NCBI RefSeq assembly: GCF_016901775.1 | Contig: NZ_JACJKW010000014.1 | Location: 19,328 to 83,327 of the forward strand | Source: Intestinimonas butyriciproducens | Lineage (GTDB): Bacteria > Bacillota > Clostridia > Oscillospirales > Butyricicoccaceae | Direction of reading: 5' to 3' | DNA length: 64,000 bases | In this document: in pieces, positions 45,238 through 54,553 of the stretch | How positions within the stretch are numbered: the stretch's first letter is position 1 | Layout: each line of letters begins with the position of its first letter | Program-made: the position numbers and the translations under genes | Notes under the pieces: generated by a model | The model's database searches: none | The model's input: the letters and a program-made list of their open reading frames with translations, nothing else | What the model was told of the DNA's origin: nothing

Positions 45238-46039
45238 TGGGAGAAAGGCGCTTCTGTTTGCCCGGGGAATTTTGCTGGAATGTGGGCGGGAGCTAATGCG
45301 CCGCCGATTGGAAAGCCTGGGAGAGGTGGAAGAAAAAACCGGGTATGACGATGTGGTCACACCCAATGACCGATGGGCTCAGGATTTTATTTGCGGGCAG
45401 TTGCAAAAGCGATTTCCGTCCCATGGGATCCTGGGGGAGGAAGGAGCGGAAAAAAAGGGAGAAAGTCCGTGGCTGTGGGTGCTGGACCCCATTGATGGAA
45501 CGACCAATTTCATTCATTTGGGCAGGCTGTATGCCATCTCCCTGGGCCTTTACCATGGAGACAAACCCTATGGCGGCCTGGTGCTGGATGTGGAGCAGGG
45601 CCGGGTCTATGAGGGGCTGGAAAAACCGGTATCCTTGCCCAGGGGCGAAGCGGGCCAGTGCCGCCGGAGCCTGCTTCATTTGGGGTATAAGACCATGGAG
45701 AACCTGGCGGCAATGGGCTGCGATCCTTTGGCGCTTCCCCGTCAGTTTCGGGGCGTACGCTATTTCGGATGCGCTTCTTTGGAAATGTGTTCTCTGCCGG
45801 AAGAGGAAAGCGCCCTTTATCTTCACACCCACTTGAAACCCTGGGACTTTGCCGCAGCTGTACCGGTGCTTCACAGCCGGGGATGGGGAGTCACGGTGTT
45901 TCCCATGGGAGACAAAAGTTATTTTGTAGCGGCCTATCCCACCCGGACACTGTGGGAGGAATGCCAGTTATGGCTGCCGTCCCGGCTGATGGAAGGGATG
46001 AACCGAGACAGAGGAGGTATTTTCTGTGTTAAAGATTGA
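45230..46039 (+). CDS. Inositol-monophosphatase-family phosphatase inside the phn operon
   Basis: This 269-residue protein has the metal-binding residues of IMPase/FBPase-fold phosphatases: GEEG (Glu), DPIDGTTNF and WDFAAAVPVL. The typical EETG of inositol phosphatases is slightly altered. It overlaps phnM by 8 bases and phnL by 14 bases, so it belongs to the C-P lyase unit. It may dephosphorylate a ribose phosphate or a phosphorylated by-product (inference); it is not part of the standard E. coli phn set. Substrate is unproven. Confidence 0.85.
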   Translation: MTDGRKALLFARGILLECGRELMRRRLESLGEVEEKTGYDDVVTPNDRWAQDFICGQLQKRFPSHGILGEEGAEKKGESPWLWVLDPIDGTTNFIHLGRLYAISLGLYHGDKPYGGLVLDVEQGRVYEGLEKPVSLPRGEAGQCRRSLLHLGYKTMENLAAMGCDPLALPRQFRGVRYFGCASLEMCSLPEEESALYLHTHLKPWDFAAAVPVLHSRGWGVTVFPMGDKSYFVAAYPTRTLWEECQLWLPSRLMEGMNRDRGGIFCVKD

Positions 46040-46769
46040 ACATTTGTCCAAAGAGTTCGTCATGCACATTCGCAACAACGCCCAGATCCAGGGATTTGAG
46101 GACATCTCTTTTTCTGTGGAACCGGGTAAGCTGATAGCCATCACCGGTCCCAGCGGATCGGGGAAATCCTCCCTGCTCAAGTGCATCTACCGTACATACA
46201 CTCCCACTGGCGGCAGGGTTCTCTATCGGGATGCACAGGGAGAACAGATCGACCTGGCCAGCGCAGAGCCCTGGGAGATCATTCGGCTGCGCAATCGGGA
46301 GATCGGGTATGTATCCCAGTTTTTCAGCGTCATCCCACGGGTGTCGGCATTGGATATTCTTACCAGCACCCAAACCGGACGGGGGGCGGATCGTAAGCAG
46401 GCCCGGCGGAAAGCCCAGCGGTATCTGGAAGCAGTGGGCATTGCGCCTCAGTTGTGGGATATGTATCCGGCCACTTTCAGCGGCGGGGAAAAGCAGCGGC
46501 TCAACATTGCCAATGCCCTGATTACAAAGCCCCGGCTTCTGCTTTTGGATGAGCCCACCGCCTCTCTGGATGCCCGGAGCAAACAGTGGGTGATGGATCT
46601 GATTCTGGAGCTGAAAAAGGAAGGAGCTGCCATGGTAGGGGTGTTCCATGATGAGATCGCCATCCGGACCCTGGCGGATCAACGCTTTGAGATGAAGGAA
46701 AAGCGGCTGGTGCCGGTGGATTATGCGGCCCATTATGGAGAAGAGTTTTTGGACGAGACGGCAAACTGA
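46026..46769 (+). CDS. phnL: C-P lyase-associated ABC protein PhnL
   Basis: This is a 247-residue ATPase with Walker A GPSGSGKSS, signature FSGGEKQRLNIANAL and Walker B LLLDEPTASLD. It starts LKIEHLSKEFVMHIRNNAQI as PhnL proteins do. Initiation is at a GTG (46026) with GGAGG 8 bases upstream. It works with PhnK on the C-P lyase complex. Placing it after PhnM and a phosphatase differs from the E. coli order. Confidence 0.93.
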   Translation: MLKIEHLSKEFVMHIRNNAQIQGFEDISFSVEPGKLIAITGPSGSGKSSLLKCIYRTYTPTGGRVLYRDAQGEQIDLASAEPWEIIRLRNREIGYVSQFFSVIPRVSALDILTSTQTGRGADRKQARRKAQRYLEAVGIAPQLWDMYPATFSGGEKQRLNIANALITKPRLLLLDEPTASLDARSKQWVMDLILELKKEGAAMVGVFHDEIAIRTLADQRFEMKEKRLVPVDYAAHYGEEFLDETAN

Positions 46770-46784
46770 CCGGGGTGAAAAATC

Positions 46785-47603
46785 GTGACCGATATGCATA
46801 TTCACTCCCATTGGTCGGACGGGGACTGTTCTGCTGTCCAGCTGGTGAAAATGGCCGGAGAAAAGGGACTTTCCGGCATTATTCTCACAGATCATGATAC
46901 CTTTGGTGGGGAAGACGGCGGAGAGGAAGCGGCAGAATCGGCCGGAATCCTTTTTCACCGGGGGATGGAGATCAGCTGCCGGCAGGAAGATGGACGGCCG
47001 CTGCATCTTTTGGCCTATGGAGTCCCCAGGGAAAACCGGGAGATGCTGGAAAGGTTCTGCGAGCCTTTCCGCCGGTCCCGGGATGAATCCGTTCGCCAAA
47101 GCGCATTGGTGTTGGAAGGACTGGGGTTTCCGGTAAAGCGGGAGCAGGTGGAAGCTTATGCTGGCCCAGGAGGTCAGCTGTGCAAGCAGTATATTATGGA
47201 TGTGCTGATCAAGGCAGGGCTTTGCCAGGAAATGTATGGAGAACTGTATCGCAGCATTTTTAAAAAACAGTCCGATGGCGCTCCACCGCTGGCGCCGCTT
47301 CAAGTGAAATTGGCCGACCCTTTTCAAGCTCTGGAGGCCATTCGGTGCAGCGGCGGCTTGGCTGTGCTGGCCCATCCGGGACAGTATGGGAACTTTCAGC
47401 TTCTGCCCCAGCTGGTTCACCATGGCCTTTTCGGAATAGAGGCATATCATCCCAAACATGATGCGGAATGTACCCACCGATGCTTGGATCTGGCTCAACA
47501 ATATGGCCTGGCCGTGACCGGCGGTTCCGACTACCACGGATGTTTTGGCGAGGGAGAAGAGCTGGGGGAGTGGGGAATCGCGGCCTGGCCGGAATGGTTA
47601 TAA
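46785..47603 (+). CDS. PHP-domain phosphoesterase of the phn operon
   Basis: This 272-residue metal-dependent hydrolase has metal motifs DMHIHSHWSDGD, LTDHDT, GMEISC, LAHPGQYG and GGSDYHG. An Eggerthella PHP enzyme from a phn locus is known to open and dephosphorylate the ribose 1,2-cyclic phosphate product of C-P lyase. No PhnP-type metallo-beta-lactamase is present here, so this gene most likely fills that role (inference). It starts at a GTG 15 bases after phnL; ATG 46794 is an alternative. It ends the operon and is followed by a terminator. Confidence 0.85.
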   Translation: MTDMHIHSHWSDGDCSAVQLVKMAGEKGLSGIILTDHDTFGGEDGGEEAAESAGILFHRGMEISCRQEDGRPLHLLAYGVPRENREMLERFCEPFRRSRDESVRQSALVLEGLGFPVKREQVEAYAGPGGQLCKQYIMDVLIKAGLCQEMYGELYRSIFKKQSDGAPPLAPLQVKLADPFQALEAIRCSGGLAVLAHPGQYGNFQLLPQLVHHGLFGIEAYHPKHDAECTHRCLDLAQQYGLAVTGGSDYHGCFGEGEELGEWGIAAWPEWL

Positions 47604-47608
47604 TGGAG

Positions 47609-47640
47609 AAAAACCGCCTTCGGGCGGTTTGTGAACTTTT
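47609..47640 (+). terminator. Terminator of the phn operon
   Basis: AAAACCGCC and GGCGGTTT pair around a TTCG tetraloop (47610-47630). TTTTTT follows 7 bases later. Confidence 0.8.
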
Positions 47641-47670
47641 TTACTATGGAGTTTTACCTGTTTGTGAATA

Positions 47671-47697
47671 TTAGCACTCTCACCTTGACAGTGCTAA
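47671..47697. promoter_or_regulatory. CIRCE operator (HrcA binding site) before hsp20
   Basis: TTAGCACTC-N9-CAGTGCTAA matches the CIRCE inverted repeat at 17 of 18 positions. It overlaps the -35 of the hsp20 promoter, so HrcA would repress transcription until heat or protein stress. Confidence 0.92.
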
Positions 47698-47712
47698 AAA
47701 ACGGACTATAAT
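47685..47712 (+). promoter_or_regulatory. Promoter of hsp20
   Basis: TTGACA (47685-47690) and TATAAT (47707-47712) are spaced 16 bases apart. Both boxes are perfect consensus, and the -35 lies within CIRCE. Confidence 0.88.
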
Positions 47713-47793
47713 AAAGGTGTAGTAAAAAAGAAGGCCTGAATAAGACCTCCCAACGGGCACGACTTTACATCGTATCGAATGGAGGAATGATTT

Positions 47794-48234
47794 ATGTTGC
47801 CCAGTATTTTTGGTGAGAATTTGTTTGATGAGTTCTTTGGAAACGCCTTTGACAACGACTTTTGGAGCACACAGAATCCGCTCTATGGCAAGAGAGCCAA
47901 GAACCTGATGAAGACCGATGTGAAGGAAGAGGAAGATGCGTACAGCATTGCCATCGACCTGCCGGGCTTTGATAAGGACAATGTGCAGGCTCATCTGGAA
48001 GATGGTTATCTCACCGTCACGGCCAACAAGAGCAGTGAGCAGGACGAGAAGGACCAGAAGGGCCGCTATATCCGCCAGGAACGCTATTCCGGTTCCTGCA
48101 GCCGCAGCTTCTATGTGGGCGATATCCGCCCGGAGGAAGTGAAGTGTTCCTATGAAAGCGGTGTGCTTCGCATTCGCATCCCCAAGCGGGATATGCAGCT
48201 GCCCGAAGGCCGCAAACAGATCGCCATCGAATAA
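47794..48234 (+). CDS. Hsp20/alpha-crystallin small heat-shock protein
   Basis: This 146-residue holdase chaperone has a short N-terminal arm, an alpha-crystallin domain at about 38-130 (DVKEEEDAYSIAIDLPGF, then LRIRIPK) and a short C-terminal tail (GRKQIAIE). It binds unfolding proteins without ATP. It is transcribed alone behind a CIRCE-controlled promoter, with AATGGAGGA as ribosome site, and ends at a strong terminator. Confidence 0.95.
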   Translation: MLPSIFGENLFDEFFGNAFDNDFWSTQNPLYGKRAKNLMKTDVKEEEDAYSIAIDLPGFDKDNVQAHLEDGYLTVTANKSSEQDEKDQKGRYIRQERYSGSCSRSFYVGDIRPEEVKCSYESGVLRIRIPKRDMQLPEGRKQIAIE

Positions 48235-48245
48235 CTTTTGGATGA

Positions 48246-48277
48246 AAAATGCCCCGACCGTACGGCCGGGGCATTTT
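48246..48277. terminator. Terminator of hsp20
   Basis: AAAATGCCCCG pairs with CGGGGCATTTT, with an inner CCG/CGG stem and one mismatch. A T-rich end follows. Confidence 0.88.
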
Positions 48278-48293
48278 AATTCAGAAAAAGCAG

Positions 48294-48457
48294 AAATATC
48301 CCCTGTTCCTGCAGGAGCAAGGAATTTTAGACCACTGAAAATGCGAAAAACGGTCGATCGGCTGCACGCAGGTCCTTGCAAAAACTCAAAAAAGCGGCTT
48401 GTGCCACTTTTTTGATAGATAAAAATCCCCTGTTCCCACGGGAACAGGGGATTTGTT
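48294..48457. repeat. Truncated intergenic element, copy 3, in the kbl terminator
   Basis: Bases 48355-48418 match the right half of copy 2 (ATCGGCTGCA, CCTTGCAAAAACTC, then the AAAAAGNGGC...GCCACTTTTTT hairpin at 48386-48415). The left half with the GCAAAAAGCC hairpin is absent. The element is again bracketed by terminator sequences: the intact kbl terminator (48422-48455; TCCCCTGTTCC arm) on the right, and a decayed copy (48298-48326, beginning with the same TCCCCTGTTCC) on the left. This repeats the pattern of copies 1 and 2, though the duplication is no longer exact. Confidence 0.65.
48422..48455. terminator. Terminator of tdh-kbl
   Basis: AAATCCCCTGTTCCC pairs with GGGAACAGGGGATTT around 2 bases. 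On the kbl strand it is followed by TTTTTATC. Confidence 0.88.
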
Positions 48458-48473
48458 TTGCAAAAGGGATGGA

Positions 48474-49655
48474 TTAAAGACCCATTTCCTTCTTGACTTC
48501 GGCGAAGCACTGGATGGCGAAATCCAGGTCTTCCTTGGTGTGAGCCGCAGAGATCTGGGTGCGCACACGGGCCTTGCCCTGGGGAACCACAGGATAGCAG
48601 AAGCCCACCACATAGACGCCCTTTTCCAGCATCCGGGAAGCAAACTCCTGAGCAACCTTGGCATCATAGAGCATGACGGGCACGATGGGATGGGTGCCTT
48701 CGGGGATGTCGAAGCCCAAAGTCGCCATCTTCTCGCGGAAGTACTTGGTGTTCTCGTGAACCTTATCCCGCAGAGCGGTGGATTCAGAGAGCATATCGAA
48801 CACCTTGCAGCTGGCAGCGGCAATGGCCGGAGCCAGGGTGTTGGAGAACAGATAGGGACGGCTGCGCTGACGCAGCAGATCGACAATTTCCTGACGGGCG
48901 CTGGTGTAGCCGCCGGAAGCGCCGCCCAGAGCCTTGCCCAGAGTACCGGTGATGATGTCCACACGGCCCATCACGCCGCAGTATTCGGGAGTGCCCTTGC
49001 CGTGCTCGCCCATGAAGCCCACAGCGTGGCTGTCGTCCACCATAACCAGAGCGCCGTATTCATCGGCCAGGTCACAGATGCCCTTCAGGTTGGCGATAAA
49101 GCCGTCCATAGAGAAGACACCGTCGGTGGCAATCAGCTTGATGCGGCAGTCTTTGGCCTCTTCCAGCTTGGCCTTCAGGTCTTCCATGTTGTTGTTCTTA
49201 TAGCGCAGTCTCTTGGCTTTGCACAGACGGACGCCGTCGATGATGGAGGCGTGGTTCAGCTCGTCGGAGATGACTGCATCTTCCGCGGTGAGCAGAGTCT
49301 CAAACAGACCGCCGTTGGCGTCGAAGCAGGAAGAATAGAGGATGGTGTCGTCCATACCCAGGAACTTGCTGATCTTGCTTTCCAGCTCCTTGTGCAGCTC
49401 CTGTGTGCCGCAGATGAAGCGGACGGAGGACAGGCCGTAGCCCCACTTGTCGTAGCTGTCCTTGGCAGCCTGGATCACTTCCGGATTGTTGGACAGACCC
49501 AGATAGTTGTTGGCGCACATATTCACCACATTGTGAGCCTTGGTGGTGTCGATGCGGGCGCTCTGAGGAGTGGTGATAAAGCGTTCGTCCTTATAGGTAC
49601 CGGATTCCCGGATGCCTTCCAGCTCTTTGGCGTAGATCTTCAATGCCTCTTTCAT
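48474..49655 (-). CDS. kbl: 2-amino-3-ketobutyrate CoA ligase (glycine C-acetyltransferase)
   Basis: This 393-residue PLP enzyme of the alpha-oxoamine synthase family splits 2-amino-3-ketobutyrate with CoA into glycine and acetyl-CoA. The PLP lysine lies in [14 protein letters not shown]. Other conserved stretches are [33 protein letters not shown] and [10 protein letters not shown]. It lies 45 bases downstream of tdh, whose product is its substrate, so together they degrade threonine. Confidence 0.96.
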   Translation of the reverse strand: MKEALKIYAKELEGIRESGTYKDERFITTPQSARIDTTKAHNVVNMCANNYLGLSNNPEVIQAAKDSYDKWGYGLSSVRFICGTQELHKELESKISKFLGMDDTILYSSCFDANGGLFETLLTAEDAVISDELNHASIIDGVRLCKAKRLRYKNNNMEDLKAKLEEAKDCRIKLIATDGVFSMDGFIANLKGICDLADEYGALVMVDDSHAVGFMGEHGKGTPEYCGVMGRVDIITGTLGKALGGASGGYTSARQEIVDLLRQRSRPYLFSNTLAPAIAAASCKVFDMLSESTALRDKVHENTKYFREKMATLGFDIPEGTHPIVPVMLYDAKVAQEFASRMLEKGVYVVGFCYPVVPQGKARVRTQISAAHTKEDLDFAIQCFAEVKKEMGL

Positions 49656-49700
49656 GATATGAGCTTCCTCCTTTTGATAATAAAAACAGATGAAACGGGC

Positions 49701-50750
<1,050 letters not shown>

Positions 50751-50815
50751 TTCGCTCATCTCCGTATTCATAATAAAATGTGTTTTCATGCAAAGGGACA
50801 AAGCTGTCCACAAAC

Positions 50816-50843
50816 ATTATATCACAGCTTTTTAACTTTTCAA
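50816..50843 (-). promoter_or_regulatory. Promoter of tdh-kbl
   Basis: On the reverse strand TTGAAA (complement of 50838-50843) and TATAAT (complement of 50816-50821) are 16 bases apart. Transcription would start near 50809, which supports the start codons downstream of that point. Confidence 0.75.
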
Positions 50844-50936
50844 TGAGAAAAGACTTTCTTTTTCAAACAAAAATACCGATTTGTCCGCGCGTGGCGGACA
50901 GTTTGCCGCAACAGGAGGCCAACTTTGTGCAAAAGG

Positions 50937-50974
50937 CAAAAAAGGGCCTGTCCCGGCTTGGGGCGGGACAGGCC
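50937..50974 (-). terminator. Terminator of the polysaccharide deacetylase gene
   Basis: GGCCTGTCCCG pairs with CGGGACAGGCC (50945-50974) around a 7-base loop. On the reverse strand it runs into CCTTTTTTGCC. Confidence 0.85.
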
Positions 50975-50979
50975 AACGA

Positions 50980-52275
50980 TCAATTCAGAGGAGGCCGGGC
51001 GGGATCCACCACCTGGGAAGGATCAAAGAAATATTTGCTGATGCGCTCAGGGTGTTTGAGCATGGTGTAACCGTCCAGATTGAGGCGGTTCTGGATCATG
51101 CTGTTGCCTTCATAAGAGGTGGCCATGTTGGCGGCCACAGGACAGATGATTTTAAAGCCCTGATCCACCATATACTGATACCGGGGATCACTGGGGCTAT
51201 AGTGGGCGCCGAAAGGAGTGATGAGAACTTGGGTAGGGCCGGTGTAGGTGCCGATCAGTTCCCGCCAGCGGGTCAGGTCGCTTTCCAGCTCTTCCATGGT
51301 GATATCGCCCCGCCAGTAGCCGTTGTGGGTATAGCTGTGGCAGCCGATCTCCCAGCCGGTTTCCCGCAGGCGCTGAGCGATTTTCTGCACATCCTCCAGC
51401 ATTTGCTGGCCTTCTTCCGGGGTATAAAGCTCCAGGTCGGTGATCCGGTAGCCGAAGGCTCCCTGATAACCGGTGGGGGCCAGAATGCCCTTGGCTCCCC
51501 GGAAGGAAAATTCCGGATGTTCCTTGACGAACTGATCCACAATGGGCTGCACATCGCCGTCATAGGTGTTGCTCACCGTGCCATCAGGAGCTTTTACTTC
51601 GGTGACCACATCTCCCTGTTCGTTGATCACCAGCCGGGTGGCAAAGCCATCGGGGGCCATATAATCGTAATAACTCAGATCGTCCACCGACAGAATCAAA
51701 GGCTTTTTCCCCTGGGGCAGGTAGATGTCCTTCTGGGTCACAGAGCCATCTTCATTTACCTGGATCAGCTCATTGATATCATAGAGGACAAAACCATTTT
51801 CCAGCAGCAAGGGCAGCATCTTTTTAAATTCGCTGACGGTGGTCATCCACATATTGTAGCCCTCGGCCGGATGTCCCTCGTTGTCAAAAGCCAGCTCCGG
51901 ATAAATGATCAGGCTGTGGAAAAACACATGGTAGGGCATCCCCTCATATTTCACCAGGGAGTCCTTGGCCTGCTGGCAGGTCTGGATGGCCTGCTGCACA
52001 TCCTCATTCACCAGCTTTTTGTCGGCGTTTTCCAAAAGCTCCAGGGCTTCGTCATAGAAATATCCCCGGCGCAGGGTATCGGCTTTTTCCAGAAGCTGCT
52101 GACGCTGCGCTTCCAGCTGTTGAGAGTTTTCTCCCTGGCCGGGCTTGTGGTCCGAGGCGGGAGTGCCTGGCCGGCCGGTAAAGCAGGTGATAAGGGCAAA
52201 AACAGACAGGACAAAAGCGCAGCAGGAAAGAAGAAAGGCTGCGGCGCGGCGATGAGGAGAAGGATGAGATGTCAT
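50980..52275 (-). CDS. Polysaccharide deacetylase (NodB-like), membrane-anchored
   Basis: This is a 431-residue protein. An N-terminal membrane helix (about 10-32) is followed by a helical stalk (about 45-110) and a NodB-homology domain (about 110-420). Metal motifs are SVDDLSYYDY (the first Asp pair of the TFDD motif) and CHSYTHNGY (HXXXH), with an insertion between them. Such enzymes remove acetyl groups from peptidoglycan or other glycans outside the cell. It is a single gene with its own terminator. Confidence 0.85.
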   Translation of the reverse strand: MTSHPSPHRRAAAFLLSCCAFVLSVFALITCFTGRPGTPASDHKPGQGENSQQLEAQRQQLLEKADTLRRGYFYDEALELLENADKKLVNEDVQQAIQTCQQAKDSLVKYEGMPYHVFFHSLIIYPELAFDNEGHPAEGYNMWMTTVSEFKKMLPLLLENGFVLYDINELIQVNEDGSVTQKDIYLPQGKKPLILSVDDLSYYDYMAPDGFATRLVINEQGDVVTEVKAPDGTVSNTYDGDVQPIVDQFVKEHPEFSFRGAKGILAPTGYQGAFGYRITDLELYTPEEGQQMLEDVQKIAQRLRETGWEIGCHSYTHNGYWRGDITMEELESDLTRWRELIGTYTGPTQVLITPFGAHYSPSDPRYQYMVDQGFKIICPVAANMATSYEGNSMIQNRLNLDGYTMLKHPERISKYFFDPSQVVDPARPPLN

Positions 52276-52438
52276 GGCAAAAGCCTCCGTTGCTGATTCG
52301 ACAAAAAAATGGTTTTTTCGACGATCCTATTATAAAATAATAAGGACGAAGATACAACCCCGGGTCAGTTACAAACAGTAAAGGAATGGTTACAAAGAAA
52401 GGGATACAGTTCTTTACAATTTGTTTTTTTTTAAGATA

Positions 52439-52466
52439 TTGCATTTTCATAATTTCGATGGATAAT
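52439..52466 (+). promoter_or_regulatory. Probable promoter of the HtrA gene
   Basis: TTGCAT (52439-52444) and GATAAT (52461-52466) are spaced 16 bases apart, 56 bases upstream of the start codon, in a very AT-rich stretch. Confidence 0.55.
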
Positions 52467-52521
52467 AAAAAACAGAGAAAGGCAGTAAGTCTTTGAGAAA
52501 GAAAAAGGAGGCAACACTTCT

Positions 52522-53862
52522 ATGAATGAGGATAAAATGAATCGGGAAAATGGGGAGAACACCCAGAACTTCCATACAGCTTCCAATGGCGGCTGGGGCC
52601 AGGAGGAGCGGAGCCAGAGCGGATATCAGGGCGGCTGGAATCAGAGTGCCCAGAATGCAGGGGCAACTCCTTCCTATGGACAGGCCAGAAGCGCTTATGA
52701 TACCCAGGGCATCTATGGCGGAAAACCCCGGCAGCCCCGGGCCCCCAAGGAGCATCGTTCCGGAGGAAAGAGCCGGGTGGGCCGTTTCTTCAAAGGAGTG
52801 GGCGCTCTGGTGCTGGTGGCCGCCGTGTCGGTAGGCTCCACCGTGGGCTATCTGAAATGGATGGGGTATGAACCTTCCAAGGGCACAAGTTCCAGCTCCT
52901 CCGGCAACACCACCAGCGGCACCAAGGTGATCTATCAGCCCACCTATTCAGAGGATTCCCTCACTTCCGCTCAGATCTATGAAGAAAATGTATCCTCGGT
53001 GGTGGCTATTACCAGCCAGATGTCCAATGGCAGCGGCGTGGGAACCGGCATTATCATGAAAGAGGACGGCTATATCATCACCAACGACCATGTGGTGGCC
53101 GATGCGCTGAGCATTACAGTGCGCACCTATGACGGCACGGAATACCAGGCCCAGGTGGTGGGCACCGATGAAAAGACCGATATCGCTGTCATCAAAATTG
53201 ACGCCGATGGTTTGAAAGCCGCTACTTTCGGCGACTCCGATCAGTTGGTAGTAGGTGAGCCTGCCGTGGTCATCGGCAATCCGCTGGGTCTGGAATTTGC
53301 CAACACCATGACCCAGGGCGCCATTTCCTCCACCAGCCGTGATATCCAGATCGGCAACTATATCATGAATGTGATCCAGACCGATGCCTCCATCAATCCC
53401 GGCAACTCCGGCGGCCCGCTGTTCAACAGCCTGGGCGAAGTGGTAGGTGTGGTTTCCTCCAAGATCAACACATCGGAAGCGGTGGGCATTGGCTTCGCCA
53501 TTCCCAGCAACACCGCCCTTAAAGTGGCCAACGACTTTATCGAATATGGCGCTGTACAGGATCGGCCTATGCTGGGCGTCACCGTGGAAGAAATCAATTC
53601 CTATTATGGCCGGATGCAGGGCATTACAGCCGGGCTGCGGGTGGCCGAAGTGGTGGAAGGCGGCGCAGCACAGCTGGCCGGCATCCAGGCCGGGGACTAT
53701 ATCGTCTCCTTTAACGGAGAAGAAGTGAGCACTCTGTCTGAACTGAACTATGCCAAGGATCAATGCCAGGTGGGTGACACCGTCGAAGTGGGACTGATCC
53801 GCGGCGGCCAGGAGATCACAGTGGATCTGGTGCTGAAAGACGCCAATCAGCTGGATGCCTGA
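52522..53862 (+). CDS. HtrA/DegP-family serine protease with PDZ domain
   Basis: This is a 446-residue protein. A disordered Gly/Gln-rich cytoplasmic N-terminus (1-85) precedes one membrane helix (about 90-110) and an extracytoplasmic trypsin-like domain with the complete triad: His in ITNDHVVA, Asp in KTDIAVIKID and Ser in NPGNSGGPLF. One PDZ domain lies at about 345-440. It degrades misfolded envelope proteins. AAAGGAGG precedes the ATG. Confidence 0.95.
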   Translation: MNEDKMNRENGENTQNFHTASNGGWGQEERSQSGYQGGWNQSAQNAGATPSYGQARSAYDTQGIYGGKPRQPRAPKEHRSGGKSRVGRFFKGVGALVLVAAVSVGSTVGYLKWMGYEPSKGTSSSSSGNTTSGTKVIYQPTYSEDSLTSAQIYEENVSSVVAITSQMSNGSGVGTGIIMKEDGYIITNDHVVADALSITVRTYDGTEYQAQVVGTDEKTDIAVIKIDADGLKAATFGDSDQLVVGEPAVVIGNPLGLEFANTMTQGAISSTSRDIQIGNYIMNVIQTDASINPGNSGGPLFNSLGEVVGVVSSKINTSEAVGIGFAIPSNTALKVANDFIEYGAVQDRPMLGVTVEEINSYYGRMQGITAGLRVAEVVEGGAAQLAGIQAGDYIVSFNGEEVSTLSELNYAKDQCQVGDTVEVGLIRGGQEITVDLVLKDANQLDA

Positions 53863-53913
53863 TGCAAAAAGAAGTAGAATCATTCCTCCCTGATTGATAT
53901 TCCCATAAAATAG

Positions 53914-53943
53914 GAGCGGACACCGCAGCTGCGGTGTCCGCTC
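53914..53943. terminator. Hairpin after the HtrA gene
   Basis: GAGCGGACACCGCAG and CTGCGGTGTCCGCTC form a perfect 30-base palindrome 50 bases after the stop codon. There is no real T run, so termination is likely but not certain. Confidence 0.6.
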
Positions 53944-53998
53944 TGTTGCTTTGATAAACGATGAGATGCTATAATAGCCGACAAGGAGGAAACACTGA

Positions 53999-54523
53999 AT
54001 GGACAGAACGAACATAGTACAGCTTGACCCGCTGGAAAAGGAAGAGCGGGAAGAATTTATCCGACAGGTGCAGCAGGCCTTTGACAAAGGGGCGCAGGAT
54101 GTGTTTGGGAAGGATATCCCTCCGGCGATCCCGCGAAAAGATGTGGAAGAATCTCTGGACGATCCCAGGTGCAGGGCATACCATATTCTGCACCAGGGAC
54201 AAGTGGCAGGCGGCGCTGTGGTGCGGTGGGAAGAAGAGGAAAGACGCTGCGGGCTGGAGCTGCTGTTCATTCGGCCGGACATCCATGGCAGGGGCCTGGG
54301 ACAGAGCGCCTGGCAGGTCATCCAGCAAGCCTATCCCCGTGCCAGGGTGTGGGAGACCCATACTCCTTATTTTGACAAGAGGAACATTCACTTCTATGTG
54401 AACAAGTGCGGCTTTCACATTGTGGAGTTTTATTGCGATGCCCATCCATTGCCCCATGCTTCCAGTCAACCGATTCCTGGCGGCGATGTGTTTTTCCGCT
54501 TTGAAAAGCAGATGGAAGAATAG
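53999..54523 (+). CDS. GNAT-family acetyltransferase
   Basis: This is a 174-residue protein. The acetyl-CoA motif LFIRPDIHGRGLGQSAWQVI is at about 94-113, and the C-terminal YVNKCGFHIVEFY completes the GNAT fold. Its substrate is unknown. AAGGAGGAAA lies upstream of the ATG; it is a single gene ending at a shared terminator. Confidence 0.88.
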   Translation: MDRTNIVQLDPLEKEEREEFIRQVQQAFDKGAQDVFGKDIPPAIPRKDVEESLDDPRCRAYHILHQGQVAGGAVVRWEEEERRCGLELLFIRPDIHGRGLGQSAWQVIQQAYPRARVWETHTPYFDKRNIHFYVNKCGFHIVEFYCDAHPLPHASSQPIPGGDVFFRFEKQMEE

Positions 54524-54524
54524 A

Positions 54525-54553
54525 AAAAGCCCGGCTGAGACCGGGCTTTTTTC
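54525..54553. terminator. Bidirectional terminator between the GNAT and TVP38 genes
   Basis: AAAAAGCCCGG and CCGGGCTTTTT pair around CTGAGA, with A and T runs on the two sides. Confidence 0.9.

Noticed and set aside
53914..53943. The perfect 30-base palindrome after the HtrA gene as a regulator operator
   Set aside because: It lies just after a stop codon and before the next gene's ribosome site with no promoter overlap, so a terminator or mRNA-stabilising hairpin is the simpler reading.
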